A stretch of DNA of 64,000 nt, taken from Azolla caroliniana (taxonomy: Eukaryota > Polypodiophyta). The stretch spans positions 4,154,001-4,218,000 of the forward strand of contig JBHGNT010000004.1 in the NCBI GenBank assembly GCA_043228905.1, written 5' to 3'. Below, piece after piece: positions 47,535 to 58,930 of this stretch. Within the stretch, counting starts at the first letter, position 1, and each line of letters opens with the position of its first letter. The notes beneath the pieces are model-generated. The model was not told the DNA's origin. It saw nothing but the letters and a program-made list of their open reading frames with translations, and did no database searches. Position numbers and translations under genes: made by a program.

Positions 47535-50093
47535 GTGTTTTATTCTAGGGATCGATGGTACAGTATGATATCAAATGTCAAATGAACTTTGGAATAATCT
47601 TCTCTTGACAGAGGATTAATCCTGTGTGCATAATACAGCTCAGAGCTTTTACCACATGTTCAAAATAAAGTGGTTTTGCAATTGGTATGGTTGAGACTTT
47701 TTTGACTAAGACTATTGAAGTGAGTTGGTGAGAGAAATAGATCGTGTTTGTACAGTTAAGAAGCAGCATGTTGTGGGTAAAGTACATATACATCCAGATG
47801 GAATTGTATGGTTTTGCAGATTGTTGCAGTGCATGTGTCATCAGTAAGAGGTGAGCTAAAAGAATTATCCAAATTAGACTTGATTCGAGTGGGGATATTG
47901 TGGACCAAGTGCAATGGGAAGATTATCAGTGTCCCGAAATGCAATTATATAGCAGGACTCTTATCATTGACATCCCTTTATGCTCTATGGCATATATTAA
48001 TCATAGACATGTATGGAAAGAAATGAATTAACCAATAGATATTCCATGAATCACCTCCACCTTGAATTTTTTTGAAAGACATAGATTATCAAGCTGCAAT
48101 GATCCACAAGACGATGTGTTCATGATTGAAATAGAAATGTCATTTTTTCCCAGGTTAGCTTTTCATGGAAGTGTAGCACGTTGTATAATGCTCCAAGAAA
48201 CCATATCATTGGTCTATAGCCTTAATAAGCTAACCAAATCATCAGTAACCATTTTTCTGAATACAAATACTTAGCAGTCTTCATTTCCTAGTGTGCTATC
48301 TAAATCTTGGGAAATACCTTCACAGCACTGAAGCTCAAATCCAGCCTGAAAATGATGGAAGCTACAGTGATATAATATCTTAAGATTAAAAACATTGCAT
48401 ATATGACATCAAAGATGGGGATAGTTTTATAGGACATGTACCCACATGCAATGAGGTGTGGTATGGTGGTGTAGGAAATGCAACTTCTCATTTGTGGAAT
48501 TTTAATGTCACCAGAGTCTTGTACATTTAATGGCATTAACATATAGAGAACTAGCAATACACTATTTTTCAATGTGAGATTCTGTCATTGTTTTATGATA
48601 GACTCACACATTGAAAGGTTATGGATGAAAGGTTGCCATTGTAATCGGATAATTATGATGGGAATTAGTTTAAAATCTAGAATGGCTTATTGCCACACTT
48701 CAAAGGTTGATGATTTTCAATTTTAATTTTATGCAAATTATTATCTAAATGGTTTAAACAATTTCATTTGAAATACAATTCATTTATAAAGGATTTATGG
48801 GTTAAAATTTTCAGTTCTATACGTTTTGTAGTTTGATTTGGTTTTCAATTTTTTTAAATGAGTTTGAGATTCCAAACTGAACCATTGCCAATTGCTTATG
48901 AAACCCACAAGTTGTAATCTTGATCCAAGTCTTTAAGAAAGCTAACTATATTGCTTATAGCATATCATTTGTTTGGCTAATATATAATTAAGCTATTAGT
49001 CGTGAACCGTAAAGAATCTAACTCTAGTAGAGTTTAGTATTTAGAAGCGTAGTGTGTGTGAGAGAGAGAGAGTGAATGTATAAGCAAGAGAAGGAATTAC
49101 AGAGAATAACCAGAAAAATAAGAAAACACACAGTAGGGGGATGACAGTTTATGCACTTAAGAGAGCTATATTAATTATCTAAAGATCATCGACAAAACAG
49201 AATGGGCAAAGGGGGTTTTATATACAAGTCCTCAAGAGACTGCCATATTAAATGTGTTGGTGGAATCTAACCAAGATATCCACTTGAACACGATTTTGTC
49301 ATAAGAATATCTAATATTCTTTGACTACATTAACACTCGACAACTACACGGACTACAATAAAGTGTTTTCACACACTTTTTAACACATCGTCCTTTTCTT
49401 CATAAGCACATGTTCACACAAGTTGAGCTTGATTCTCAACATGAACCATACACGAGTGGCTTATGATTCAAGACATTACTCTTCAAAACTACTATGAAAA
49501 GCAAAAGAACGTTATTTATAAATGAAGTCAATTGACTTTCCTTTGCTCTCTTTTATATTTTTATTACTAATGTGCAAGGTGTTGTTCCTTGTTAATGCTA
49601 ATATTCTTCAAAAGCCCATATATCTCATCCATTAATGATCAATAAGGTGTTCTTAAACATCCATTAATGATCAATACATTACCAGCAATCCAAGATTTAT
49701 CTGTGGTTATATATATCCTAGAGATAAAGTCAATATGCATCACAATAGACCCTAATGCCAATCATCAAGAACATTCATTGAACAATAATACTTGGTCTAA
49801 AAATGAAAACTGGAAACAACACTTTGATAATGAAGAAAAAAGGAAAGAACATTATTTTACAAATGCTTAAACAATAAGCACATAAATATGATTATAACTC
49901 ATGCATAAATTGTTTGCCGTTGCATATGTATAGTTATAATGTGAGTAATGAAGGATGGTTAACAAAATATTATATCTATACAAAAAGACTGAAAAGTATA
50001 TAATGGGATCTCCTATAGTGTAATGCCTCCAATATCTCTTAATGGTGTTCTTCTCCATCAAAGTATGAGATTTGTTCAAACTTTTAGAAAGTA
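47535..50093. other. Intergenic, possible solo LTR near 49000-49440
   Basis: No gene is supported. Between about 49000 and 49440 the order of features echoes the Copia LTR read the same way: a GAGAGAGAG run, 'tatacaagtcctcaagagactg', and finally 'gttgagcttgattctcaac'. This suggests an old solo LTR, but no target duplication or second LTR was found. Confidence 0.4.
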
Positions 50094-53000
50094 TTAAACA
50101 GGAGCTGAGCTCAACGTGTTCTTTGGTGCACTTATCCAAGGAGTTCCAGATATCGCAAATCGCCATTGTGCTGCAACATCTTCTGGATTTGCATAATCTA
50201 TTCCAACTCTGGGTCCGATTAGAATGTTGTCAGCTCTTTGGCCATCCAGAACCTCCAGCCCGCCTATGGAACCACTCTTAATACATTAACATCATTAAGC
50301 ATGAAAATGTCAAATATTTCCGAAGAATTTGCATGGTTAGACAGTCAAGTACAAGTTCATGATTTGTAAGTGATTCATCTGAAAAAGGAAGTAAACATGT
50401 ATCTATAGCAATTTCAGTGGACCATCTCACATGAGGGAAATAATATGTCCATACTTTGCACTATCTTTTACAATATTGGTTGGTCCACCACCTGCTACTA
50501 TGTAACAAGGTACAACATTTCCAATTTCCAATAGACAATAGAACAGTTGAGATCTGTGTTTTCATAGCACTAGTAGAGCTCATGAATAAAATATCTAAAA
50601 TTAGTGAAATATCAATGAGTGAAGAGAGAGGAGAGAGATAATCCAAGTTTAATAAAAGCATAAAACTAGACAAATATAAGTGTGAATAGAAGTTCAACTC
50701 AATGCCCGACTTAAGGACCCAAACAATGAAGAAGTCTCGAACTAAGTAAGAGAAATTTGAGTTAAATACATATGTACGCACATATACACATGCACGTACG
50801 CAAAAAATGAAGTATATTGTTAAAATTATTAATGAATGGTTCAAAATTTGACAATCAATCTATTTAAACTCCCCATTTCTAAATTGTATAATCCAACAAT
50901 TAAGATCTCATAACGATAATATTTCTATAATCAGAAAACCAATAATATTTCTATAATAAGAAAATGTTGAAATCACATTATACTTGGAGCAAAACAGAAT
51001 TGCAAATATGACTCAGTATTATATATGAACGTATGGGATGTGGCTCACAAACTAACCATTTGAAGATATTTCTTATGATAGGAGAGTCTACGATATGGAG
51101 TACATGTATATTCTGATTGGAAATTCAAACCTGGCATATATAAAGGATGGTTGGACCACTCTGTTGTCAAACCAAGTGCCTGACCAATCTGCACAATTAG
51201 AGTAACTTCAATGACTCTATTGCATTTGTTTTAGGTCAATCGTAATATTAAAGATAAATCCATTTACTCATTGATGTCGTCAGAAACTTAACTACTCATT
51301 TAATTACTTTACTTAATCACTTAAACACATTATACACAAAACACAATGAATACCAATAAGAACCTCTTATATTTACATACTTATATAGATTTCAAAAACA
51401 GAAATTCAACAGTTACATCTGTTCATATCATAATCTTCATGTGACCCTTCAGATCATAACTACTATATTTACATTATTATACATTTACATCTTTATATTC
51501 ATTGGATATTAACACTAGGTCATTTTCTGGGCTAACAATCATCAGTGCAAACTACAAATCCAAATAATCTCAACTTTATGAAGAAAAATCCCAAGAAACA
51601 ATTAATAACCAAGGACTCATAATCTGAACTTGGATATGTATCCCCCTGGGAGATACTTGCAGGATGAGGGACCTCTATAAGGTCATGTGCCGATACTATG
51701 ATGCAGGCTGCATCTTCAAGAATTTCATATTAAAGACAACTCATTTTGTGCAAAACATGATGTCACAATATCTGCACAAGAAGCTTTAACAATCCAAACT
51801 TCTTGTTTGATTAGTGTTGACTCAAAACTCAAACTATGTGCACTGAGAAATGCAAAAAAATGGAGCAGTATTCAGATGAATGCCTAGATCTGTCATCTAT
51901 CTCCCATTACCATTCCACTTTTTTCTTCGTGAATATGATAAGTATAAGATAGTCAGACTTGTAGAAATCCTCCACATATCTCAAACTCTAGTGAGTTCAC
52001 TACATATTCATGCCCTAATACAGCTATGAGCTAAACAATTGGACATTCCAACTTGTCTCTGTTATCATATAGAAGTTTAAAGTTTAACCAAATGCAAGAG
52101 CTAGTACCTTCCCTGGACCATTAAGCAACTCTGGTTTCACTGACATCATACCTCTTCGAGATTGGATGGTCTCAATTCCTACATAAAGCATTGCATTACA
52201 TACTGTTCAGTGGAGTGGATGAACAAAGAAAACAAAATGCCAGAATAAATTACAAGAAAAGAAAAACCTGCAACAGGTGCACAAGACCGAATTAACACAG
52301 CTGCCCCAACACCCTCGAGGTCTGCAACAATATTTAACATAATGTGCAGCCCATAGCAGAGGTAAACATATGCATGACCACCCGGTCCAAACTAACGTCC
52401 AAGAATTGGTAAATCCCAAGTTACAATATTTTTGCATGTATCAGCATATTGCCTCTGACCATATGCTAGAGAGAAGCATTACAGAATGGATCAATACTGA
52501 CCACTGGAGCAGTTCGTGAAGTAATGCCAAATCGTCCATGGCATGCAGAGTCATTGGGTCGATAAGCTTCCACCTAGAATTAAGAAATCATATTCATATA
52601 TTCATATGTTATATAAGCTATAAATGACTGCCTCTTTGAATGAAGGTGAAAAAGGAAATTTACTAAAATATCCCTAAGGTTTCAGCTCAGAATAGTGCCC
52701 TTAAGTTTCCAAAAACTATCAGAACACCACCTCTCTGTAGTACACAACTACGTATGGGTATTCTGCTAACTTTTGAAAACCTTGGGGTACTCTAGTAAAT
52801 ATCCAGAAAGTTAAGAGGTAGTTTTGCCATTTTTTTCCCAAAAACCCCACCTCTGTTATCTGCAAAACCACGTCGTCTCTCCGAAGAAGCTTCCCAAGAA
52901 GCTTGGGAGCAAGTTCCAATGCATCACACTGAAAAAAATCTGCACTTAAGAGTGCAGGAAGCTTTCCACAGACAAAAGTTGCAGGAGTAGGGATCTCCCT

Positions 53001-53650
53001 TCCAATAGTGGTCTTATTTAGACCTCTTCGTGGAGCCGGAAAAATCCCTATCAACAAACGTTTTACCACCATCGTTATTGAAATGCAGCATCAACCTACT
53101 TATGGAAGTAGACATATTAAGGTTGGTGTGGAAATTTGTCACCTCCCGACCCAACCAATTCCCTGACCTGATGCCAACCATCCTACAAGAAGGTTTATGC
53201 ACATGCTGTAATATGCATACATGTGTCTGGCATGTTTTATGGGGAAATTTGTACATACAATACATATACATGTCCAAAAAGGATTCATATTTTGTTGCAT
53301 GTTCTAATACATACACTCTCTAAAGCACTCTAAGAGCGAGACATAAGAATATATATATATATATACAACTAGATAGTTAGCTCTATGTAAACCAATCAAA
53401 CACTAGTATTCACAGATTTTGACTTACCTTTTGCATGACGGATTTTGCTGTTGGCCGCTTTCTTCTTCTTCATCATCATCTTGTCTGCTGAGGATTCATC
53501 ACTATTTCCGTGAGTTCCATGCGCCTCGTCGTTTTCTCTTTCTCGGAGTTGGGAGACTTGAGGGAGGTGCTGGCTATGGCGGAGTCTGCAGGTGCGCAGA
53601 GCGGCCCGACGGGAGGATTTCGCGAGAGCAAATGAAGTTTGCCAGTCCAT
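50094..53650 (-). CDS. MAG: 3-methyladenine DNA glycosylase (AAG/MPG family)
   Basis: Minus-strand exons, high to low: 53650-53428, 53023-52851, 52573-52502, 52391-52268, 52178-52108, 51188-51131 and 50263-50094 (stop TAA). They sum to 891 bases, 296 residues, with all phases matching. The enzyme excises alkylated purines in base-excision repair in the nucleus. Recognisable family segments are [21 protein letters not shown], then [17 protein letters not shown] with the catalytic Glu, [45 protein letters not shown] and [22 protein letters not shown]. The first 100 residues are basic and not conserved, as in plant MAG proteins. The first exon and the 53023 boundary are the weak part: the acceptor there lacks a pyrimidine tract. 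The C-terminal five exons are secure. Confidence 0.9.
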
Positions 53651-53983
53651 GAGATCCTTCCGTTTGTGTGGGGGGATTTTTCTGGTTTTTCTGGTTTTGG
53701 GCGTTTGTTTGGGCGGTCCATCCTCTCATGTCCGTCTCTCCAAGTGTGAAACCGGACAACAAATTGTGGCCCATCGAGATAGAAGCAGAACATGTGTTGT
53801 CACATCGACTCTAATTACATGTGTGATGTTTCCTTGCCCATTCAGGATTGCGTGCTATTGATGGTCACAACTCAGGGCTAAGTGAGTGACCCTGCGTAAT
53901 TCAGATTGCAAATCAAAGGGTCTATTCATAACATGATTCTGAATCCCAATTAGAGCTACGCAACATCTTGTCTTCACGCTAAG

Positions 53984-55420
53984 ATGTCTTCGCTTAGTCA
54001 TATGAATACAGACAAGGTTTGGACTCTTGGTCTACCATCACGAGCTCGAGTCGGAATTGATGTCAACATAGTTTTAGCATTGTCGACTACGGCGCTCGAG
54101 TCAAACAGAGGGAAATTGATAACCAAGCTCCTCCAAGTGGGGATTAATTTGATCAATGAAAAACATCGTATGATGCAATCCCATTGTGGGGGTGCCTATT
54201 AAGAAGAATTGCAATATTTGGGTCTTACGTGCATTATTGGGAATTCAATGCCGCCACGAGCAACAAACCCTTACCTCTATCCCTTTCGCTAACTCCATCT
54301 TGATACAATCATTTGCCATGACACACACATTTTCTTGATGGCTTCAGATAGTACAACCAAGTGTATATGGTGTTTGAGGATCAAGTGAAAAAAGTATTTA
54401 ATGGGATGATTTCAAAGCGATGATCCTAATTTTTTATGAAAAGACCATGGCTATTCATATGATGTTCATGCAAGTTTTTGTTGACAACTTTTGTTATTCT
54501 AAAGTGGATGCATGAACCCTTGTGACATATCCTAATGTTTGGCTAAATGTCAAAAAGTTCACCTCAACCTTAGTCAATCCAAATGCACGTTTGTGGTCTC
54601 ACGCGACATGTTGATTGTGAACATGATCAAAGATGGCATTGCCCTCAACCCCCATAAAGCCATGACCATAATCAAAGCCTTAGTATGGAGTAACCAAGGC
54701 TTTCACTTACGTTCTATGGGAAAATTTCATGGCATAGTTGCACTTCTGGTACCCCATTGATATTGCAACAACCCTGCACATTGCTTTCTATTGCACTTCA
54801 TTCAATTGGATGACCACGAAGGTTCTCCTTTCTCAAGCATTGGGCCTACAACCACCCAATTGAATTTGGGAACTCCGCATGTCCATTGATGCTTTTGAGA
54901 TTGCAATTAGTAGCATACCTACACAACTTCTACGAATACAAACAATATCAAATTGTTAAATTTGATACAATCTTTGCTGACATTGCAACTCTCCTCCATG
55001 TTGGGGTCTATTGCACTTGATTCAATTGGATGATCGTGGATGATATTAGCATTTAATCCCTCGAGGTTCTTCTTTCTAAAGCATTGGGCATACAACAACC
55101 CAATTGGGTTTGGGAACTCCACATGTTTGTTGAAGCTTATGACATCACAACCGATAACATACTTATGCAATTGCACAGACCCAAATGGTATCATTTGTTA
55201 TTTTATGCAAATTTCCTTGTTTCCCAGGCAAAAAAAGGACTACTCCATGATGGACTAGGAGGCATTCAACAGGAAATACAATACGATCAAGTTCCCCTGC
55301 TATTTATTGGGTTGAAGATCCATGTTTCTCTACTCTTCTCTACTTCCTTGCGGAGGTGGCACTGGTGGCGACACATCCGTCAAAAGATTTTGGTTTTGTC
55401 ATCGTCCATATGATTGAATC
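53984..55420 (+). pseudogene. Ty3/Gypsy RT and RNase H remnant
   Basis: Broken frames keep Gypsy pol order. VFVDNFCYS near 54475-54500 stands in the YxDDxxxxS position and has lost the aspartate pair. KCQKVHLNLSQSKCTFVVS..IVNMIKDGIALNP near 54540-54660 is the segment after the active site. FVEAYDITTDNILMQLHRPKWYHLLFYAN near 55120-55210 is the start of RNase H. A stretch of about 130 bp at the RNase H entry is duplicated (about 54800-54900 and 55010-55140). Several stops and shifts make it inactive. No LTRs were found, so the ends given are approximate. Confidence 0.78.
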
Positions 55421-55484
55421 AAAAGATCTAGAGAGGTCTAGGCTTTAGTGCTTCCTGGCTGGATGATGGTAGAGTCAAGAGTTC

Positions 55485-55544
55485 ACGAGAGTACACGAGT
55501 CAAATCAAGTCAAGTCAAGTCAAGGAAGAAGAAGAAGGAAAGAA

Positions 55545-55578
<34 letters not shown>

Positions 55579-55590
55579 AAGAAAGAAAGA
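55485..55590. repeat. Purine-rich simple repeats
   Basis: (GAGTCAA)-like units are followed by GAAGAA, a (GA)n run at about 55550-55574, and GAAA repeats. Confidence 0.9.
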
Positions 55591-56156
55591 AATATTAATG
55601 TCTTCTAAGGCCAAAGTTTGGCCCATGAGACAATTGGTGTACAATAAAATAGGGTGTCTACCCAATCATCAAAAATAAAAATGAAAATAAAAATAGAACT
55701 TAAGCTAAAAGAGTTATAGTATTTGTACAAAACGTGTTATGGTGTAACATACTTGATAAGGAAATGACTTTGTACTAGGCCTCATATCCTTTCCATCCAA
55801 GCCTCATCGAAAAGAAGTGGGAGGTCAAAGGGTTTCGGTGTGGGTGTGACCTGTGGTCCCGATGTAGAAGGTATCCCAACCATGGCTTCCAAGCGGTGTA
55901 CCTCATGTTCCCTTTTTTTCTTAATTGTTTATGCACCACGTCGTGTTGCTTTAAAACCCAACATCCGAGGGCGTTTGGTTGTTCTTTGGTTTTTTGCTTC
56001 ATCAAGGAAGAGGCCGAGTGGTGCAGGTGTGTCCATATTCGTCGTTCCCCCTGTCCCTGAAATACTTCATTTGTTACATGTTGGTGATATTAGAAACGTT
56101 ATTGTCAACATTTTGTAGTATATTCTCTCTATGTTGTTTTCGCCTTAAGATATATC

Positions 56157-56600
56157 TGTCAAGATTTGAACTCTTGACATGACCATGTTATAATGGAGTG
56201 TTATTTGTTAACCACACATCTAGCATATAATCATGTATATACTTCCTCATTGTAGGTTTTAGCTAGCATCATGTGCATAATTCCTCCCTTGTATTATTTA
56301 CACTTGTCACATGTATGCGTACCTACTACCTACATGCTCTATTGTATCACATGCGTGCAATAGGTATGCATGCCACTTAGTATAAATAGTTGAGTTCACC
56401 TTGAAGGAATTCAAGGTGAACAACGCCAGTCATGGACATATCAATCTAGTATTCCCATTTCGCCCATCCTCTCTCCTTGATCTTCATCTCTATCTTTATG
56501 CTCTTGTGTCATTCCCTATCTTAAGTTCCTCGCGTCGTTGCTCCGTCATAGCCTCATCATCCGTGCTCCGTCTTAATCCGCGCTTGGTGTGTCTGTGACA
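56157..56600 (+). repeat. 5' LTR of the Gypsy-derived element
   Basis: 444 bp, same length as the 3' copy. The two differ at a small number of scattered bases, mainly C/T and G/A changes. Confidence 0.93.
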
Positions 56601-56839
56601 ATTTGTTCACCTTCCAACTAGAAGCATCACCCGTCTCTGTCATCGCCCTTGCTTCTAGAGTTACCATCATCAACATCGCTTCATTTCCTATCTTCCTCGC
56701 CATTTCTATCTCCTAGTTTCTTCTCATCTTTTTCATTGGCTTTATATTTCTCCTCATCATGGTCTCTATTTTTTAGTTTCTTTCCCGTTCCCGTTCCCGT
56801 TGGTGTTTGTGTTCCAGTTCTTGGTGAGGGACGCACAAG

Positions 56840-58340
56840 GCCACTCACTCCCGTTGGTGTTCGTGTTCCAGTTCCCAATGAGGGCCGCATGGTCGCTCAC
56901 GCCTATTCGTGTTTGAGTTCCCAGTGAGGTCGCACGGTCGCTCACTCCCATTCGTGTTCGAGTTCCCGGTGAGGGCCGCATGGTCGCTCACTCCCGTTCG
57001 TGTTCCAGTCTCCGGCGAGGACCGCACATGGTCGCGCACTCCAGTTCCACATCCCTGCGAGGACTGACATGGTCGCTCATGCCCATTGGGGTTCATGTTC
57101 CAGTTCTCGGTGAGGACCACACATGGTCGTTGACTCCCGTTCGTGTTCTAGTCTTCGGTGAGGACCCACATGGTCTCTCATTCCAGTTATTTTTCATGTT
57201 CCACATCCCGGCGATGACCGACATGGTTGCTCATGCCCATTACGGTTCATGTTCCAATTCTCGGTGAGGACCACACATGGTCGCTCACTTGGTCGTTGAC
57301 TCCCGTTCGTGTTCTAGTCTTCGGTGAGGACCCACATGGTCTCTCATTCCAGTTATTTTTCATGTTCCACATCCCGGCGATGACCGACATGGTCGCTCAT
57401 GCCCATTACGGTTCATGTTCCAATTCTCGGTGAGGACCACACATGGTCGCTCACTTGGTCGTTGACTCCCGTTCGTGTTCTAGTCTTCGGTGAGGACCCA
57501 CATGGTCTCTCATTCCAGTTATTTTTCATGTTCCACATCCCGGCGATGACCGACATGGTCGCTCATGCCCATTACGGTTCATGTTCCAATTCTCGGTGAG
57601 GACCACACATGGTCGCTCACTGTTACCCGGCCGACAAAGGATTAAAGACCAGAATGTGAAAGGGATGGTTATTCAGAATATATTTTAATTAAGTAAAGTA
57701 GATTATAATTATGTAGTGAACGGACGGACCGGAATCGGTATGCCGATCCGGATCCGGACCGGTTCCGAACAGGTGCCGGTTGGCACCGTTTTGTATGCAA
57801 CACCGGTGACCTATATAAAGGCCCGGTTACAATGTAAAACTTTGACGGAGAATTAATATAAGCTTCTTGTTTTATTTTCACGTATTGATTACCGTTCTGT
57901 ATTAATTGTTATATCTTACGCGTGTATTAAGTGAATGCCTTATTGCTAAGTAGCCAATTAAGTCGGATTAATCGTTGTGTCTTAAGTTATCTCGTCGTAA
58001 CACCCCTTTGGTGAAGTGTCTTCCGGAGACACCCTGTGTTAGGCCATTGTCCGGCCCTAAGGATTAACACTCACGCCCGTTGGTGTTCATGTTCCAGTTC
58101 TCGGTGAGGACCACGCATGGTCTCTCATGCCTGTTGGTGTTCGTGTTCTCTGTGAGGACCGCACATGGTCACTCACACCTGTTTGTATTCGTATTCCAGG
58201 TCCTGGCAAGGACCACACATGGTCACTCATGCCCCTTGGTGTTCATGCTCCCCGTGAGGACCGCACATGGTCGCTCACACCTATCAATATTTGTGTTCTA
58301 GTCCTAGGCAAGGATCACACATGGTCGCTCAAGCCCATTG
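56840..58340 (+). repeat. Tandem repeat interior (166-bp units and shorter relatives)
   Basis: A unit starting 'ggtcgttgactcccgttcgtg' begins at 57125, 57291 and 57457, a period of exactly 166 bases, and these copies are almost identical. Around them (56840-57120 and 58070-58340) are older units of about 50-60 bp with the pattern 'gaggacc.cacatggtcgctcac.cccgttggtgttc'. The array is broken at 57621 by the solo LTR and resumes in phase after it. Confidence 0.92.
57621..58069 (+). mobile_element. Solo LTR (449 bp) nested in the tandem array
   Basis: Begins TGTTACCCGG and ends GGATTAACA (TGTTA..TAACA). A perfect 5-bp target duplication, CTCAC, lies at 57616-57620 and 58070-58074. A CTATATAAAG box at 57811 and the 'ccggatccggaccggttccg' GC-rich stretch resemble a Copia-type LTR promoter. 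No internal region remains, as after recombination between LTRs. Confidence 0.93.
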
Positions 58341-58481
58341 GTGTTGAATACCTTGTCTTGTGGAAGGGTTACTCCTTGTCTAGGATTTACAAAATACTTT
58401 GGAGGTGATCTAAGATTTTCATCAACAATATCCCCTTAAGCCGACAAACTATTTGGGAAGGCATCGTTGGAGGGGGGATAA

Positions 58482-58925
58482 TGTCAAGATTTGAACTCTT
58501 GACATGACCATGTTATAATGGAGTGTCATTTGTTAACCACGCATCTAATATACAATCATGTATATACTTCCTCATTGTAGGTTTTAGCTAGCATCATGTG
58601 CATAATTTCTCCCTTGTATTATTTACACTTGTCACATGTATGCGTACCTATTGCCTACATGCTCTATTGTATCACATGCGTGCAATAGGTATGCATGCCA
58701 CTTAGGATAAATAGTTGAGTTCACCTTGAAGGAATTCAAGGTGAACAACGCCAGTCATGGACATATCAATCTAGTATTCCCATTTCGCCCATCCTCTCTC
58801 CTTGATCTTCATCTCTATCTTTATGCTCTTGTGACATTCCCTGTCTTAAGTTCCTCGCGTCATCACTCCATCATAGCCTCATCATCCGTGCTCCGTCTTA
58901 ATCCGTGCTTGGTGTGTCCGTGAGA
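58482..58925 (+). repeat. 3' LTR of the Gypsy-derived element
   Basis: 444 bp, preceded directly by the polypurine tract. Its last five bases read TGAGA instead of TGACA. Confidence 0.93.
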
Positions 58926-58930
58926 ATATC

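Larger units (their letters stand above)
56157..58925 (+). mobile_element. LTR retrotransposon, 2.77 kb, Gypsy-derived and non-autonomous
   Basis: Two 444-bp LTRs (56157-56600 and 58482-58925) begin TGTCA and end TGACA (TGAGA in the second). They are flanked by a perfect 5-bp target duplication, ATATC, at 56152-56156 and 58926-58930. A polypurine tract, GGAGGGGGGATAA, ends directly at the second LTR. Each LTR has a TATAAATAG box (56381 in the first). The interior encodes no RT or integrase. It contains tandem repeats and, at about 58340-58405, the frame VEYLVLWKGYS, which matches the core of a chromodomain as carried by Gypsy chromoviruses. No primer-binding site was recognised after the first LTR. 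Confidence 0.93.

Noticed and set aside
56766-57267. Coding genes in the tandem array (several overlapping frames on both strands)
   Set aside because: The open frames come from a stop-poor GC-rich repeat inside an LTR element. They have no conserved domain.
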